Shown: positions 51,255 to 62,683 of the stretch, piece by piece
How positions within the stretch are numbered: the stretch's first letter is position 1
How the letters are laid out: each line of letters opens with the position of its first letter
Assembly (NCBI RefSeq): GCF_000369045.1
Contig: NZ_KB849790.1
Location: 689,422 to 753,421 of the forward strand
DNA from: Acinetobacter pittii ATCC 19004 = CIP 70.29
GTDB lineage: Bacteria; Pseudomonadota; Gammaproteobacteria; Pseudomonadales; Moraxellaceae
DNA length: 64,000 bases
Reading direction: 5' to 3'
Notes under the pieces: generated by a model
The model's input: the letters and a program-made list of their open reading frames with translations, nothing else
Told to the model about the DNA's origin: nothing
The model's database searches: none
Made by a program: the position numbers and the translations under genes

Positions 51255-52421
51255 TTAAATCTTTTCAATATTCCATTGTCCATTTTGCGACACGAGTTGA
51301 TGGGTCGCATATGGAATAGAACTTAAATCATCATTACCTAACAATTGAACCACACGTAAACCTTGAGCACGTGCATTAGAAATTGTTGAGAGTAAATCCT
51401 GTTCTGAGCCTTTTGGAGCAACAACAGTTTCAATTTCCGCGAACTGATTTGCACCTAAGGCATATAAATCACAACTAAAGCCAGTAGCAGGACGTGCGCG
51501 GCCAAAGTGCTCACCAATACCATCATAACGACCACCCTGCGCTAAAGGCGCAGCACGATTCGGTGCATAGACCGCATACATTAAGCCAGTGTGATAGTGA
51601 TAACTACGTAGCTCTACAACATCAATACCGATATTGAGATTTGGCCAACGGCCTTTAATTTGCGCAAGTGTCGTTTTAAGTGCATCTAATGCTGATTTAA
51701 ACTCAGCATCTTGTAAGATGTTTGCACTTAAATTCGCCTGCAATGCTTCTAGATCACTAGAATAGCGGCCAAGTGCATAGAAATCAGAACCCATATTGAG
51801 GTTTTGAGTAAATTCAGCTAACTCTGGTAACGCTTTTCTTTGATAAAGATCTGAAAGCTCATGCTCTTCATTTTTTGACAGTCCAGCACATTTTACTAAA
51901 CTGCGGAACAACCCTACATGTCCCAAATCTAGATGTGCGCCTTGTAAAGTGTAGATATTCTCGATCAACCCCAGCATAACATCGACCATTTCGACATCAG
52001 CTTCGATACTGTCATGCCCGTATAACTCTGCACCTAATTGTAGAGGTGCACGTGTGGCATTGAAATTTTGTGGTTTAGTATGTAATACAGTCCCTGAATA
52101 ACAGTAACGTGCAACACCTTCAACTGGTCTTACATGTGCATCGATACGTGCAACTTGTGGCGTCATATCAGCACGAACACCGAGTAAACGGCCTGAGAGC
52201 TGATCAATGACCTTAAAAGTTACTAAATCTAAGTCTTGATTTGATTCTGATAATGAAGACAACGATTCGATGTATTCGATAAATGGTGTATATACCAATT
52301 GATAACCTCGTACCGCGAGGAAATCTAAAGCTTCACGGCGAAGTTTTTCAATGACTTGCGCCTGTTCCGGCAATACATCTGCTACCCCGTCAGGCAGCAA
52401 CCATGTCTCTGAAATGGTCAT
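51255..52421 (-). CDS. hisZ: ATP phosphoribosyltransferase regulatory subunit
   Basis: 388 residues, a histidyl-tRNA-synthetase paralogue that lacks the anticodon-binding domain. It activates the short form of HisG. Class II synthetase traces remain: VYTPFIEYIESL, VRADMTPQVARIDA (motif 2-like) and the late QGGRYDGIGEHFGRARPATGFSCDLYAL. It is followed by purA, not by hisG. Confidence 0.93.
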   Translation of the reverse strand: MTISETWLLPDGVADVLPEQAQVIEKLRREALDFLAVRGYQLVYTPFIEYIESLSSLSESNQDLDLVTFKVIDQLSGRLLGVRADMTPQVARIDAHVRPVEGVARYCYSGTVLHTKPQNFNATRAPLQLGAELYGHDSIEADVEMVDVMLGLIENIYTLQGAHLDLGHVGLFRSLVKCAGLSKNEEHELSDLYQRKALPELAEFTQNLNMGSDFYALGRYSSDLEALQANLSANILQDAEFKSALDALKTTLAQIKGRWPNLNIGIDVVELRSYHYHTGLMYAVYAPNRAAPLAQGGRYDGIGEHFGRARPATGFSCDLYALGANQFAEIETVVAPKGSEQDLLSTISNARAQGLRVVQLLGNDDLSSIPYATHQLVSQNGQWNIEKI

Positions 52422-52463
52422 ATTTCAAGCCTAAAATCTGATCAACGTGGAACGACCCCACAT

Positions 52464-52488
52464 AAAAAAATCGGGAACACACCCGATT
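52464..52488 (-). terminator. Terminator upstream of hisZ
   Basis: On the minus strand AATCGGG pairs with CCCGATT and is followed by seven T. It ends transcription arriving from upstream about 40 bp before the hisZ start, or could act as an attenuator for it. Confidence 0.7.
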
Positions 52489-52610
52489 TCTCTTAGTGTA
52501 GCATGATACTTTGTGCCATGCACCTGACAATTTGCATAAATCTTTCTTAATAAACTCTAAAGTCAAAAAGAAGATTTCATGAATTAACAATAATATTCAA
52601 CACCTTATTC

Positions 52611-53696
52611 TCATTCACTCATATCATAGACAAAAGTTCTTCGACCAAAGAATGGGCCAATATCTGAGCTATCTCCTTGTTGCCAGTTAACCAGATTTAA
52701 TCTTTGAATAGCTTGAGCTGCTTGAGTATTAAAAGCAAAGCAACCTTTTTCAAGATTTGCGATTTTTAGCTTTTGTCTGAAAGCAATTAATGAATGCACA
52801 TTATTAAGCGGGTTATCTTCTATAGAATACAGATGAGACTTTTCATACGCTAAATTTCTATCAGCATCCCACCGACTACTTGATATAAAATTAATAAAAA
52901 AAGCAGACTGGTTATTATTATTTCCCAATGCGCTTTGAATATCACCAGTTTCTAAGTTTTCTAAAACAGTTAAGTTATAACCATACCACTGCGAATTTAG
53001 AAGCCTAAAATACTTTTTATCTTGGCCTAAGTTATTATATCTTTCGACAATTGACTGTTTTTTCTCACTAAACGAAGGATTTGAATTAAAACTAGATATA
53101 TAAGAAATATAAGATTGATTCCATTGAGTTTCTTTTAAACGATAACAATAACTATTTTTTGGAAACCTAACATTCTTATAATTTTGGTAGAAATCTATTA
53201 AATTTTTATCAAGTTGATTGTGAAGGCCCGTTTCTAAATTTTTATTTTCTTTATAGCCCGGTAATACACGATCAAAGATATTTTCACCCTCTAAATTCAC
53301 AATTTCAAATTTTAAATTTTCTTTCAAATCAGGCGTTAATTCATACGTCCAACTGCTTGGTGTTAACCTTTTCACAGTATGTGTTTGTAAGGTCCCTTTA
53401 TTTAAAACTTTCTGTTCAGTTAAAAGTTCAGTTTCTAGCGGTTGATTATGTGACTTTACAAAAAAGATTTCATTATTCTTAATTGAATATTGAGTAATTT
53501 CAAAAGAATCGCTATAGATACCTGAAGAAATATCAGAAGGTTGATAATAGACTTGGTAAATTTTGTCTTCTTTTTCTAAATTATTTTCAGCTTGATCATG
53601 GATATTTTGATCTGAGCCTTCACCACCACAAGCAGCTAAAATAATAGTAGATGTAAAAATTAAAAAACCACTTATTCTTTTTGAGTTAAATTTCAT
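52611..53696 (-). CDS. Lipoprotein of unknown function
   Basis: 361 residues with a lipoprotein signal ending at Cys23 (IILAAC-GG). The mature domain is strand-rich, Asn/Tyr/Ser-rich and A+T-rich in codons, with many aromatic residues (KNVRFPKNSYCYRLKETQW, SSRWDADRNLAYEKS). I recognise no family. The flanking genes are a GAPDH-like enzyme upstream and hisZ downstream, and neither suggests a role. The low G+C composition compared with purA and hisZ makes recent acquisition possible. Confidence 0.75.
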   Translation of the reverse strand: MKFNSKRISGFLIFTSTIILAACGGEGSDQNIHDQAENNLEKEDKIYQVYYQPSDISSGIYSDSFEITQYSIKNNEIFFVKSHNQPLETELLTEQKVLNKGTLQTHTVKRLTPSSWTYELTPDLKENLKFEIVNLEGENIFDRVLPGYKENKNLETGLHNQLDKNLIDFYQNYKNVRFPKNSYCYRLKETQWNQSYISYISSFNSNPSFSEKKQSIVERYNNLGQDKKYFRLLNSQWYGYNLTVLENLETGDIQSALGNNNNQSAFFINFISSSRWDADRNLAYEKSHLYSIEDNPLNNVHSLIAFRQKLKIANLEKGCFAFNTQAAQAIQRLNLVNWQQGDSSDIGPFFGRRTFVYDMSE

Positions 53697-53861
53697 ATGA
53701 ACTCTATAATTAAAATTTTAATGTTTGCGAATCATACAAATAGATATAATTTTACACAACACTAATATTTAGAATTTTAATTATTTGAACTTTTCATATT
53801 AGAAATTAACAACCATAAAAAGGGTATTAATTTAACCCTCTTAAATGATTTAAAATCATAT

Positions 53862-54881
53862 TTAGAAAGAATCACACAGATCCAATAAACGATTTGCATA
53901 GCCCCATTCATTATCGTACCAAGCAAATACTTTAGCTTGATGCCCTACAACCATAGTTTGAGTTAAATCAACGATGAGTGAATAAGGTGAATGATTGAAA
54001 TCACTCGAAACTAATGGCTCATCTGTTACCGCCATAATTTCTGCATAGTCTGTTTGAGATGCTTTAATTAGTATTTCATTAATGTGATGCACAGTAATTG
54101 GAGATTGCGCGATAAAAGTTAAGTCAATTGCCGCCACATTAATAGTTGGTACACGAATTGAATAACCATCAATACGGTCTTCCATTTTAGGCATAACACG
54201 CTTTAATGCGCCGAGTGCACTAGATGTGGTCGGGATAATATTTTGCCCTGAAGCTCTAGCACGACGTAAATCACGATGTGCGTGGTCAAGAACAGATTGA
54301 TCTGCTGTCACTGCATGAATTTCTGTCATAAGCGCAGTTTCAATACCGAAAGCATCATCAATGATTTTGACTAATGGAACTAAAGCCTGCGTAGTACATG
54401 AAACGCTTGATATGATCTGATCAGTCACTTTGACTTCATTATGGTTCACACCATAAACAATGGCTGCGTCAACATGATCAAAAGGTGCCGCCCCAATAAT
54501 GACCCGCTTCGCCCCTGCTTGTAGATGACGTGTCGCATCCGCATGAGAACGGAACAGTCCTGTACACTCAAGTACCACATCAATATCTAAACTAGACCAT
54601 GGTAAAAGTTCAGGTTGTTTCTGCTTTAAAACCTCAACTTTTAGCGTTCGTTGATTTGACTGAATATTCAAAAAAACTTTTTCATTTTCAATAAATATAT
54701 CTACATTTCCATTGAAGCGGCCGTGCGTAGAATCATATTTAAATAAATGCACTAATGTCTGGACATCTGCTATATCGTTAATCGCCACGATTTCAAAATG
54801 AAATTGTTTTGGGCTTTCGAACCAGGCGCGTAAAACATTACGTCCAATCCGACCAAACCCATTAATGGCGATACGTTGCAT
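53862..54881 (-). CDS. Glyceraldehyde-3-phosphate / erythrose-4-phosphate dehydrogenase family protein
   Basis: 339 residues, full-length GAPDH fold. The NAD motif INGFGRIGRNVLRA opens the protein, followed by FKYDSTHGRF. The catalytic Cys is in SSVSCTTQALVPL, where the usual CTTN is CTTQ. The general-base His is in TEIHAVTADQ, the phosphate-binding DLRRARA and Arg in SIRVPT are kept, and WYDNEWGY near the C-terminus is as expected. Whether it is Gap, Epd or a specialised paralogue cannot be told. Followed on the same strand, after 165 bp, by a lipoprotein gene. Confidence 0.85.
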   Translation of the reverse strand: MQRIAINGFGRIGRNVLRAWFESPKQFHFEIVAINDIADVQTLVHLFKYDSTHGRFNGNVDIFIENEKVFLNIQSNQRTLKVEVLKQKQPELLPWSSLDIDVVLECTGLFRSHADATRHLQAGAKRVIIGAAPFDHVDAAIVYGVNHNEVKVTDQIISSVSCTTQALVPLVKIIDDAFGIETALMTEIHAVTADQSVLDHAHRDLRRARASGQNIIPTTSSALGALKRVMPKMEDRIDGYSIRVPTINVAAIDLTFIAQSPITVHHINEILIKASQTDYAEIMAVTDEPLVSSDFNHSPYSLIVDLTQTMVVGHQAKVFAWYDNEWGYANRLLDLCDSF

Positions 54882-55150
54882 GACCTATCCTTATCAACAA
54901 AACTACAAACTAAAGAAGGCATATAGTAAAGCACGTCAAGGCCAATTGAATATAGATTTTTAGCCAAATCACAGTTTTGTAAGATATTCCTTTTAAAATC
55001 GTTGGTTCGGTGGGGTTTTTCCGCTACAATTTAGCGTTTTTAAAAAATAAGCCCCGTATCACATGCAAGGTTTGGCATAAAACAAACAGGCATTGATACA
55101 TTTAGCCAAATTCGAAAATATGGAGTGACTTGGTTGTGAGTACTCGTTTA

Positions 55151-57787
55151 ATGACATCTGCTGAAATTCGTGAAGCATTTTTGCGCTACTTTGAAACGCA
55201 AGGGCATACACGTGTCGCGTCGAGTTCTCTTGTTCCTGCCAACGACCCAACTTTATTATTTACAAATGCTGGGATGAACCAGTTTAAAGACTGCTTTTTA
55301 GGTCTTGAGAAACGTGACTATGTACGTGCAACTACATCTCAAAAATGTGTACGCGCTGGCGGTAAACATAATGACTTAGACAACGTTGGCTACACTGCAC
55401 GTCACCATACATTCTTTGAAATGTTAGGTAATTTCTCATTCGGTGATTATTTCAAACGTGATGCGCTTAAATTCGCATGGGAATTTTTAACCAGCGAACA
55501 ATGGCTTGCTTTACCAAAAGATAAACTTTATGCCACGGTTTACCACACCGATGACGAAGCTTACGACATCTGGAACAAAGAAATCGGTTTAGCGCCAGAA
55601 CGTATTATCCGTATTGGTGATAATAAAGGCGAAAAATACGCATCTGATAACTTCTGGGCAATGGGTGATACTGGCCCATGCGGTCCATGTTCTGAGATTT
55701 TCTTTGACCATGGTGATCACATTTGGGGTGGTTTACCAGGCTCACCTGAAGAAGACGGTGACCGTTTCATTGAAATCTGGAACAACGTTTTCATGCAGTT
55801 TAACCGTACTGCTGACGGCGTGCTTCACCCTCTCCCTGCTCCGTCTGTTGATACAGGTATGGGCTTAGAGCGTATCTCTGCTGTATTGCAACATGTTAAT
55901 TCAAACTACGATATTGACCTGTTCCAACACTTATTAAAAGCTGCTGCCAACATTATTGGTATTGAAGACCAAGGTCAGCCTTCTTTACGTGTTGTTGCAG
56001 ACCATGCGCGTTCATGCTGTTTCCTCATTGCTGATGGTGTAAACCCAAGCAATGAAGGTCGTGGTTATGTACTTCGCCGTATTATCCGCCGTGCTGTTCG
56101 TCACGGAAATAAACTTGGTGCAACTGGTACTTTCTTCTACAAAATGTTGCAACCTTTAATTGAAGTTATGGGTGATGCATATCCAGAGCTTGCAGCGCGT
56201 AAAGATGTGATTGAAGCAACTTTAATTCGTGAAGAAGAACAGTTTGCTAAAACACTTGAGCAAGGCTTGAAACTACTTGAAGGCGAACTTGCTCAATTAA
56301 AAGATAAAACGATTCCTGGTGCCACTGTATTTAAACTTTACGACACTTACGGCTTCCCGACAGACTTAACTGCTGATATTGCACGTGAACGTGACTTTAT
56401 TATTGATGAAGCTGGTTTTGAAGTAGAAATGGCAGCACAGCGTCAACGTGCTCGTGATGCTGGTAAGTTTGCAGTCGACTACAACAACATTGTAAAAGTT
56501 GAAGGCGAAACTCAGTTTGATGGTTACATCAACACCACTGGTCAAGGTCAAATTGTAGCGATCTATAAAGATGGCGTACAAGTTGACGAAGTTTCTGAAG
56601 GTGATGAAGCGCTTATCGTTTTAAACCAAACTCCTTTCTATGCTGAAAGTGGTGGCCAGATTGGTGATACTGGTATCTTCAAAAATGAAACTGGTATTTT
56701 TGAAGTTCAAGATACTAAAAAGTCAGGGGGTGCCTTTGTTCATCAAGGTATTGTGACCGTTGGTAGTCTTAAAGCCGATCAAAACGTTGAAGCAATTGTT
56801 AAAGCAGACATTCGTGAAGCAACAGCACGTAACCACTCTGCAACTCACCTATTACATGCTGCCCTTCGTCAAATCTTAGGTTCACATGTACAACAAAAAG
56901 GTTCTTTAGTTGCAAGCGATATCTTACGTTTCGACTTTGCTAATGACCAGCCGGTAACTTTTGAACAGTTACAACAAGTTGAGCGCTTAGTGAATGCAGA
57001 AATTATTGCAAATAGTGCTGTAACAACCGAACTTCTTGATATCGAAGCTGCAAAAGCTAAAGGTGCCATGATGTTGTTCGGTGAAAAATATGGTGATGAA
57101 GTACGTGTACTTTCTATGGGTTCAATTATTGATGAGAAAAATTTCTCAATTGAACTTTGTGGTGGTATCCACGTTAAACGTACAGGTGATATTGGCTTAT
57201 TCAAAATCACTTCTGAAGGTGGTGTAGCTGCTGGTGTACGTCGTATTGAAGCTGTTACAGGTACTAAAGCGCTAGATGTAGTACAAAAAACTGATGCTGA
57301 TATCCAGCACATTAATGGCTTACTCAAAGCACAGAAAGACCAAACTGTTGAGCGTGTACAAGCCAATGTTGAATTGGTTTCTGCATTACAAAAGCAGATT
57401 GAACAGCTCAACCAGAAATTGGCAAACTTCCAAGCGTCAGAATTGATTGATCAGGTACAAACCATTGCTGGTCGTCAAACGCTTATTACCACTGTTCAAG
57501 GTGTAGATGCAAAATCACTTCGCAACTTACACGACAGTGTTAAATCGAAATTAGAGAATGCAGTTATTGTGTTAGCTGGTGTAGAGGGTGACAAAGTCAG
57601 CCTACTTGCTTCAGTTGCATCACAATACACTACAACTCTAAAAGCAGGTGACATCATCAAACATCTAGCAACCGAGTTAGGTGGTAAAGGTGGTGGTAAA
57701 CCTGACTTAGCACAAGGTGGCGCGCCACTTAACGAGAAGTTTGGACAAGTTATCGCAGCATTGCCTGCATGGCTTGAACAAAAATAA
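55151..57787 (+). CDS. alaS: Alanyl-tRNA synthetase
   Basis: 878 residues. Class II aminoacylation domain at the N-terminus ([23 protein letters not shown], the [17 protein letters not shown] motif 3 region), editing domain with the zinc site HSATH...CGGIH (about 560-670), and C-terminal DHHA1-type domain with a [14 protein letters not shown] motif. The ATG at 55,151 gives the usual [10 protein letters not shown] start but has no ribosome site. In-frame GTG 55,136, ten bases after GGAG, is an alternative. It is followed by lysC after a hairpin of 26 bp. Confidence 0.95.
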   Translation: MTSAEIREAFLRYFETQGHTRVASSSLVPANDPTLLFTNAGMNQFKDCFLGLEKRDYVRATTSQKCVRAGGKHNDLDNVGYTARHHTFFEMLGNFSFGDYFKRDALKFAWEFLTSEQWLALPKDKLYATVYHTDDEAYDIWNKEIGLAPERIIRIGDNKGEKYASDNFWAMGDTGPCGPCSEIFFDHGDHIWGGLPGSPEEDGDRFIEIWNNVFMQFNRTADGVLHPLPAPSVDTGMGLERISAVLQHVNSNYDIDLFQHLLKAAANIIGIEDQGQPSLRVVADHARSCCFLIADGVNPSNEGRGYVLRRIIRRAVRHGNKLGATGTFFYKMLQPLIEVMGDAYPELAARKDVIEATLIREEEQFAKTLEQGLKLLEGELAQLKDKTIPGATVFKLYDTYGFPTDLTADIARERDFIIDEAGFEVEMAAQRQRARDAGKFAVDYNNIVKVEGETQFDGYINTTGQGQIVAIYKDGVQVDEVSEGDEALIVLNQTPFYAESGGQIGDTGIFKNETGIFEVQDTKKSGGAFVHQGIVTVGSLKADQNVEAIVKADIREATARNHSATHLLHAALRQILGSHVQQKGSLVASDILRFDFANDQPVTFEQLQQVERLVNAEIIANSAVTTELLDIEAAKAKGAMMLFGEKYGDEVRVLSMGSIIDEKNFSIELCGGIHVKRTGDIGLFKITSEGGVAAGVRRIEAVTGTKALDVVQKTDADIQHINGLLKAQKDQTVERVQANVELVSALQKQIEQLNQKLANFQASELIDQVQTIAGRQTLITTVQGVDAKSLRNLHDSVKSKLENAVIVLAGVEGDKVSLLASVASQYTTTLKAGDIIKHLATELGGKGGGKPDLAQGGAPLNEKFGQVIAALPAWLEQK

Positions 57788-57807
57788 GACTTCACTTTTT
57801 GTGTAAC

Positions 57808-57833
57808 TGACCCTGAAAAGCCTCTCAGGGTCA
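57808..57833 (+). other. Stem-loop between alaS and lysC
   Basis: TGACCCTGA and TCAGGGTCA pair perfectly over AAAGCCTC, 20 bp before the lysC ATG. No U-run. Possible attenuator or leader structure. Confidence 0.5.
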
Positions 57834-57852
57834 TGGCTTATATGGAACAACT

Positions 57853-59133
57853 ATGGCATTAATCGTTCAAAAATATGGCGGTACTTCTATGGGTACCCCC
57901 GAGCGCATTTTAAATGTTGCTCGTCGTGTGAAGCGTTGGCATGATCACGGTCACAAGGTTGTTGTGGTCGTATCTGCAATGAGTGGTGAAACAAACCGCT
58001 TACTTGCTCTCGCTAAAGCCATTACCGAAACACCTGACCCACGTGAGTTAGACCAAATGGTTTCAACCGGTGAACAGGTGACGATTTCCATGTTAGCTAT
58101 GGCACTTAATTCGATTGGTGTGGAAGCTAAATCCTATACCGGACGTCAAGTCGGTATTAAAACTGACAGTGCATTTACCAAGGCGCGTATCGAGTCTATT
58201 GATACAGATGTCATGACCAATGACCTAGATGCAGGCCGTGTTATTGTGGTTGCTGGTTTCCAAGGCTTTGATGCTAATGGAAATACCACAACACTAGGTC
58301 GAGGTGGTTCAGATACTTCTGGTGTTGCTCTTGCTGCTGCTTTAAAAGCTGACGAATGCCAGATTTACACTGATGTAGATGGTGTTTACACCACTGACCC
58401 TCGCGTTGCTCCTAAAGCCAAAAAAATCGACCGTATTTCTTTTGAAGAAATGCTAGAAATGGCATCATTAGGTTCTAAAGTTTTACAAATTCGCTCAGTA
58501 GAGTTTGCCGGGAAATATCAAGTTCCTTTACGTGTATTATCAAGCTTTGATAATGACGACGACGGCGTTTTTGACGACGAATTTAAAGAAAATGTTGGTA
58601 CACTCATTACTACTGAGGCAGAAGATACTATGGAACAGCCAATTATTGCAGGTATTGCTTTTAACCGTGACGAAGCAAAATTAACGATTTTAGGTGTACC
58701 TGATGAACCAGGCATTGCTTCTAAAATCTTATCACCAGTAAGTGATGCCAATATCGAAGTCGATATGATAGTGCAAAATGTTGAAGAAGATGGCACAACA
58801 GATTTCACTTTCACTGTAAACCGTGTTGATTTAGCGAAAGCTGAAAAAATCTTAAACGAAACTGCTAAAAATATTGGTGCACGTGAAGTTTCAACACGTG
58901 ATGACATCGTTAAAGTGTCTATCGTTGGTGTAGGTATGCGTTCACACGCAGGTGTAGCGAGCAAAATGTTCACTGCCCTTGCTGATGAAGGTATCAACAT
59001 TCTTATGATTTCAACTTCTGAAATTAAAGTTTCTGTGATTATCGACGAGAAATACCTTGAACTTGCTGTTCGCTGCTTACATACCGCTTTTGGTTTGGAT
59101 CGTGAACATGGTGAAAGCAGCGCCCGCGCTTAA
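57853..59133 (+). CDS. lysC: Aspartate kinase
   Basis: 426 residues, monofunctional type. It makes aspartyl phosphate, the first step to lysine, threonine and methionine. The N-terminal kinase domain starts VQKYGGTSMGTPERI and contains VSTGEQVTISMLAMAL and GRGGSDTSGVALAAAL. Two C-terminal ACT domains (about 265-410) mediate feedback control. The downstream terminator-like hairpin has a T-run in its loop rather than after its stem. Confidence 0.96.
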   Translation: MALIVQKYGGTSMGTPERILNVARRVKRWHDHGHKVVVVVSAMSGETNRLLALAKAITETPDPRELDQMVSTGEQVTISMLAMALNSIGVEAKSYTGRQVGIKTDSAFTKARIESIDTDVMTNDLDAGRVIVVAGFQGFDANGNTTTLGRGGSDTSGVALAAALKADECQIYTDVDGVYTTDPRVAPKAKKIDRISFEEMLEMASLGSKVLQIRSVEFAGKYQVPLRVLSSFDNDDDGVFDDEFKENVGTLITTEAEDTMEQPIIAGIAFNRDEAKLTILGVPDEPGIASKILSPVSDANIEVDMIVQNVEEDGTTDFTFTVNRVDLAKAEKILNETAKNIGAREVSTRDDIVKVSIVGVGMRSHAGVASKMFTALADEGINILMISTSEIKVSVIIDEKYLELAVRCLHTAFGLDREHGESSARA

Positions 59134-59198
59134 TTTTACCAACCGGTCAAGAATTCATTAAAAAATGTTTACTTGTCCGACAATAATCAAAGAAAACA

Positions 59199-59232
59199 CA
59201 GAGCCGCTATAGTTTTTTTTATAGCGGCTCTG
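59199..59232 (+). terminator. Hairpin after lysC with T-rich loop
   Basis: CAGAGCCGCTAT and ATAGCGGCTCTG form a perfect 12-bp stem around AGTTTTTTTT. Unlike a standard terminator, the T-run lies in the loop. Confidence 0.6.
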
Positions 59233-59273
59233 TTATATTAAACGGAAAGTTTTTTAGCAGAGATTATCAAAAT

Positions 59274-59303
59274 ATGACTTTGTTCTCATATTTCTGTTAG
59301 AAT
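59274..59303 (+). promoter_or_regulatory. csrA: Candidate promoter of csrA
   Basis: ATGACT, an 18-bp spacer and TAGAAT (59,298-59,303). The -10 matches consensus at five of six positions, with the csrA ATG about 70 bases further on. AAGGAG just before the ATG is a strong ribosome site. Confidence 0.45.
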
Positions 59304-59379
59304 CTGACTGAAAACTGAGGTTGAGCTTTTTATTTGGGTACCAATATTGCAGTTTTAAGCGTTTAGCAAGGAGATAAAC

Positions 59380-59634
59380 ATGCTGATTCTGACCCGCCGT
59401 GTCGGGGAAACATTAATGATTGGGGATCAAGTCAGTGTTACTGTGCTTGGCGTCAAAGGAAACCAAGTTCGTATTGGTGTGAATGCACCAAAAGAGGTTT
59501 CTGTTCATCGCGAAGAAATTTATCAACGTATTCAACATGAACGTGCAATGCATGAACACCTTCAACATCTTGATCAAGATTATCAAGTTTCTTATGAAGA
59601 TGATAATTATGCACAGAAAAACTTCAATCGTTAG
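59380..59634 (+). CDS. csrA: Carbon storage regulator CsrA
   Basis: 84 residues, longer than E. coli CsrA (61). The conserved core [20 protein letters not shown] and the RNA-binding [19 protein letters not shown] segment are intact. The C-terminal ~25 residues are extra and acidic or polar ([18 protein letters not shown]). It binds GGA motifs in mRNA leaders and controls translation of metabolism and motility genes. Follows lysC, as in many gamma-proteobacteria. Confidence 0.95.
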   Translation: MLILTRRVGETLMIGDQVSVTVLGVKGNQVRIGVNAPKEVSVHREEIYQRIQHERAMHEHLQHLDQDYQVSYEDDNYAQKNFNR

Positions 59635-59656
59635 TATGAAGTTGTTCTCTCCCTAA

Positions 59657-59683
59657 TTAAAGCGACTTTATAGTCGCTTTAAA
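59657..59683 (+). terminator. Bidirectional terminator between csrA and rnhB
   Basis: TAAAGCGACT and AGTCGCTTTA pair perfectly over TTAT, with T and A runs outside. Confidence 0.85.
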
Positions 59684-59701
59684 TTTTTTAAGTGTTTGTA
59701 T

Positions 59702-60268
59702 TTATAGACCTAAAGCACGTTTAACAGGTGCGTAACTACGACGATGCTGATCAATCACACCATGCACAGCAATCGCTTCAAAGTGTGCTTTTGTTGGATA
59801 TCCTTTATGTTTGGCAAAACCAAATAACGGATATTGCTGATCTAATTCTGCCATTTGTCGATCTCGTGTCACTTTCGCCAAGATACTTGCTGCACTAATT
59901 TCAGCATGGCTTGCGTCTCCACCAACAATGGCTTCACAAGGAATAATGATTCCTTTCGGAATTTGATTACCATCGACAATCACTTTTTGAGGTTGCGTTT
60001 TCAAGCCATCAACAGCGCGTTGCATAGCCAAAAAAGTCGCCTGTAAAATATTTAGCTCATCAATTTCAGCATGAGTTGCTTCAGCAATTGACCAAGCTAA
60101 GGCTTTTTCTTGTATTTCAATAAACAACTTTTCACGCTTCTTTTCAGTTAATTTTTTAGAATCATTTAATCCTAAAATTGGATTATTCGGATCTAAAATA
60201 ACGGCCGCTGCCACAACCGAACCTACTAAAGGCCCCCGTCCCGCTTCATCTACACCAGCAATAAACAT
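59702..60268 (-). CDS. rnhB: Ribonuclease HII
   Basis: 188 residues. It removes ribonucleotides and RNA primers from RNA-DNA hybrids. The metal-binding motif [15 protein letters not shown] opens the protein, and the other acidic residues are in IVDGNQIP and [25 protein letters not shown] at 60,289 would extend it by seven residues, but ATG 60,268 with AAAGG upstream is the better start. Convergent with csrA. Confidence 0.95.
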   Translation of the reverse strand: MFIAGVDEAGRGPLVGSVVAAAVILDPNNPILGLNDSKKLTEKKREKLFIEIQEKALAWSIAEATHAEIDELNILQATFLAMQRAVDGLKTQPQKVIVDGNQIPKGIIIPCEAIVGGDASHAEISAASILAKVTRDRQMAELDQQYPLFGFAKHKGYPTKAHFEAIAVHGVIDQHRRSYAPVKRALGL

Positions 60269-60290
60269 CGACTCACTACCTTTAAACAAA

Positions 60291-60320
60291 AGAGGCTGAT
60301 CAATAGTAATCAGCCTTCTT
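60291..60320 (-). terminator. Terminator of the small lipoprotein gene
   Basis: AAGAGGCTGAT and ATCAGCCTTCTT pair over CAATAGTA, 19 bp past the lipoprotein stop codon. Confidence 0.7.
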
Positions 60321-60338
60321 TAACACATAATTTATTAA

Positions 60339-60728
60339 TTACTTTTGTAAAGCTTCTGCCACACAAGCATTTACAGTTTTAGAAACCACTTGGTTTACGA
60401 TTGTAGCACGTGTATTTACATCAAGTGCAGCTGCAGCTAATTCTACTGCTGTCACACTGTTTGGAGCCTTTTCGCTCACACAACCACACACATTCGTTTG
60501 GATGCTATCACGTTGCTCAGCAGTCATATATTTTGTTGCTGTTTTCCAAGCTGCAACATTATTAATCTCTGTAATACATTTCGCATTTACAGCAACCTTT
60601 AACGCAGCAACGCCTAATTGTTGAGTTGTGGTTTGTGCAGAAGCAGCACCTGTACCAGTGCCTGTAGTTGTTGCACATGCTGTTAAAGCTAAAACAACTG
60701 GTGCTAGAGCGAGCATCAATTTTTTCAT
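60339..60728 (-). CDS. Small lipoprotein of unknown function
   Basis: 129 residues from ATG 60,728, placed seven bases after AAGGA. Longer in-frame starts (up to 60,794) lack this and spoil the signal peptide. The lipobox is ALTAC (Cys18). The mature part is a helical bundle-like domain with Cys in NVCGCVSEKAP and a C-terminal VNACVAE. No named family. Single gene. Confidence 0.75.
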   Translation of the reverse strand: MKKLMLALAPVVLALTACATTTGTGTGAASAQTTTQQLGVAALKVAVNAKCITEINNVAAWKTATKYMTAEQRDSIQTNVCGCVSEKAPNSVTAVELAAAALDVNTRATIVNQVVSKTVNACVAEALQK

Positions 60729-60967
60729 CATTTTTTCCTTTGATTGAACGTTGGCAGCGCGTATTGTGCCTAAACTCAACTTTAGAAGAAACAAATAATT
60801 TGATGCATTTATGCAAACTATTTTGCCGAGTGAAATTCAGCTCATCAAATACTTTTTTTGGGGTAAAACGTTCTGTTTTTAGCACGCTCTGTCACATTTA
60901 AAACATTTCTTAAAATCTGTGCTTTCCCCTAAAATCACAAATCAAAACGACAAAAAAAGGGTCTTTT

Positions 60968-61525
60968 ATGCCTGCTGCTTCCTCTCAGTATTACACCCGT
61001 ACCGCACAAATTCTGCATTGGGTGATGGCAATTATTTTCATCGTCGCATGGGTTATTGGCTTTTATAGTGGAAATTTTTTAAGCTATGACGTTGATGGCA
61101 GCTTTAAAGGTGATGTGATTACGTTGCACAAGAACATTGCAACCACCATTATCTTTTTAGTCATTATCCGGATTTTATGGCGCTATACACATCCAGCTCC
61201 AAAACTACCTGACACCATGTCACCGATGATGAAAACTCTGGCACACGTGGGTCATCTATTCCTTTATGTAATTTTAGTGGCTTTACCTGTCACTGGTTGC
61301 TTGTTTAGTTGGAGTGCTGGTCACCCTGCCCCTGTTTTATATTTATTTGAAATTCCGCGTTTAGTGCAAGATAACCCAGAGCTTTTAGCTGTTGTTAAAC
61401 CATTACATATTTATATTTCTTGGTTTGCCGGTTTTCTCATTGTTGGGCATGTACTTGCAGCTTTGAAACATCACTTTATTGATAAAGACAATATTTTAAA
61501 TAGTATGACTAAACAGCCTAAATAA
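60968..61525 (+). CDS. cybB: Cytochrome b561
   Basis: 185 residues, four transmembrane helices with the heme-ligand histidines visible (ILHWVMAI in helix 1, TLHKNIATT, HVGHLFLYV in helix 3, PLHIYISW, and a final IVGHVLAALKHHF). This is the prokaryotic CybB family. It is thought to pass electrons from ubiquinol to acceptors at the periplasmic side, including superoxide. Preceded by a run of A and followed by a shared terminator with the adenine deaminase gene. Confidence 0.92.
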   Translation: MPAASSQYYTRTAQILHWVMAIIFIVAWVIGFYSGNFLSYDVDGSFKGDVITLHKNIATTIIFLVIIRILWRYTHPAPKLPDTMSPMMKTLAHVGHLFLYVILVALPVTGCLFSWSAGHPAPVLYLFEIPRLVQDNPELLAVVKPLHIYISWFAGFLIVGHVLAALKHHFIDKDNILNSMTKQPK

Positions 61526-61535
61526 ACCTGATGTA

Positions 61536-61566
61536 TAAAAAAACCGCCTATCACAGGCGGTTTTTT
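61536..61566. terminator. Bidirectional terminator between cybB and the deaminase gene
   Basis: AAAAACCGCCT and AGGCGGTTTTT pair over ATCAC, with A and T runs. Confidence 0.9.
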
Positions 61567-61568
61567 AT

Positions 61569-62616
<1,048 letters not shown>

Positions 62617-62619
<3 letters not shown>

Positions 62620-62674
62620 TAATTTTCTTCTTATTGAAAACTATCTCTAAGATAGCTCAAGAAGAAAATTATAA
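62617..62674 (-). other. Long hairpin after the purine permease gene
   Basis: TTATAATTTTCTTCTT and its exact reverse complement AAGAAGAAAATTATAA form a 16-bp stem. Inside it, AGCTATC and GATAGTT-type sequences make a second short stem. It abuts the terminator hairpin, giving two stacked structures between the genes. Confidence 0.7.
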
Positions 62675-62683
62675 AAAATCATA

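Noticed and set aside
56869..57411. 180-codon frame on the minus strand of alaS
   Set aside because: Shadow of alaS: Ser/Thr/Cys-rich composition typical of antisense frames.
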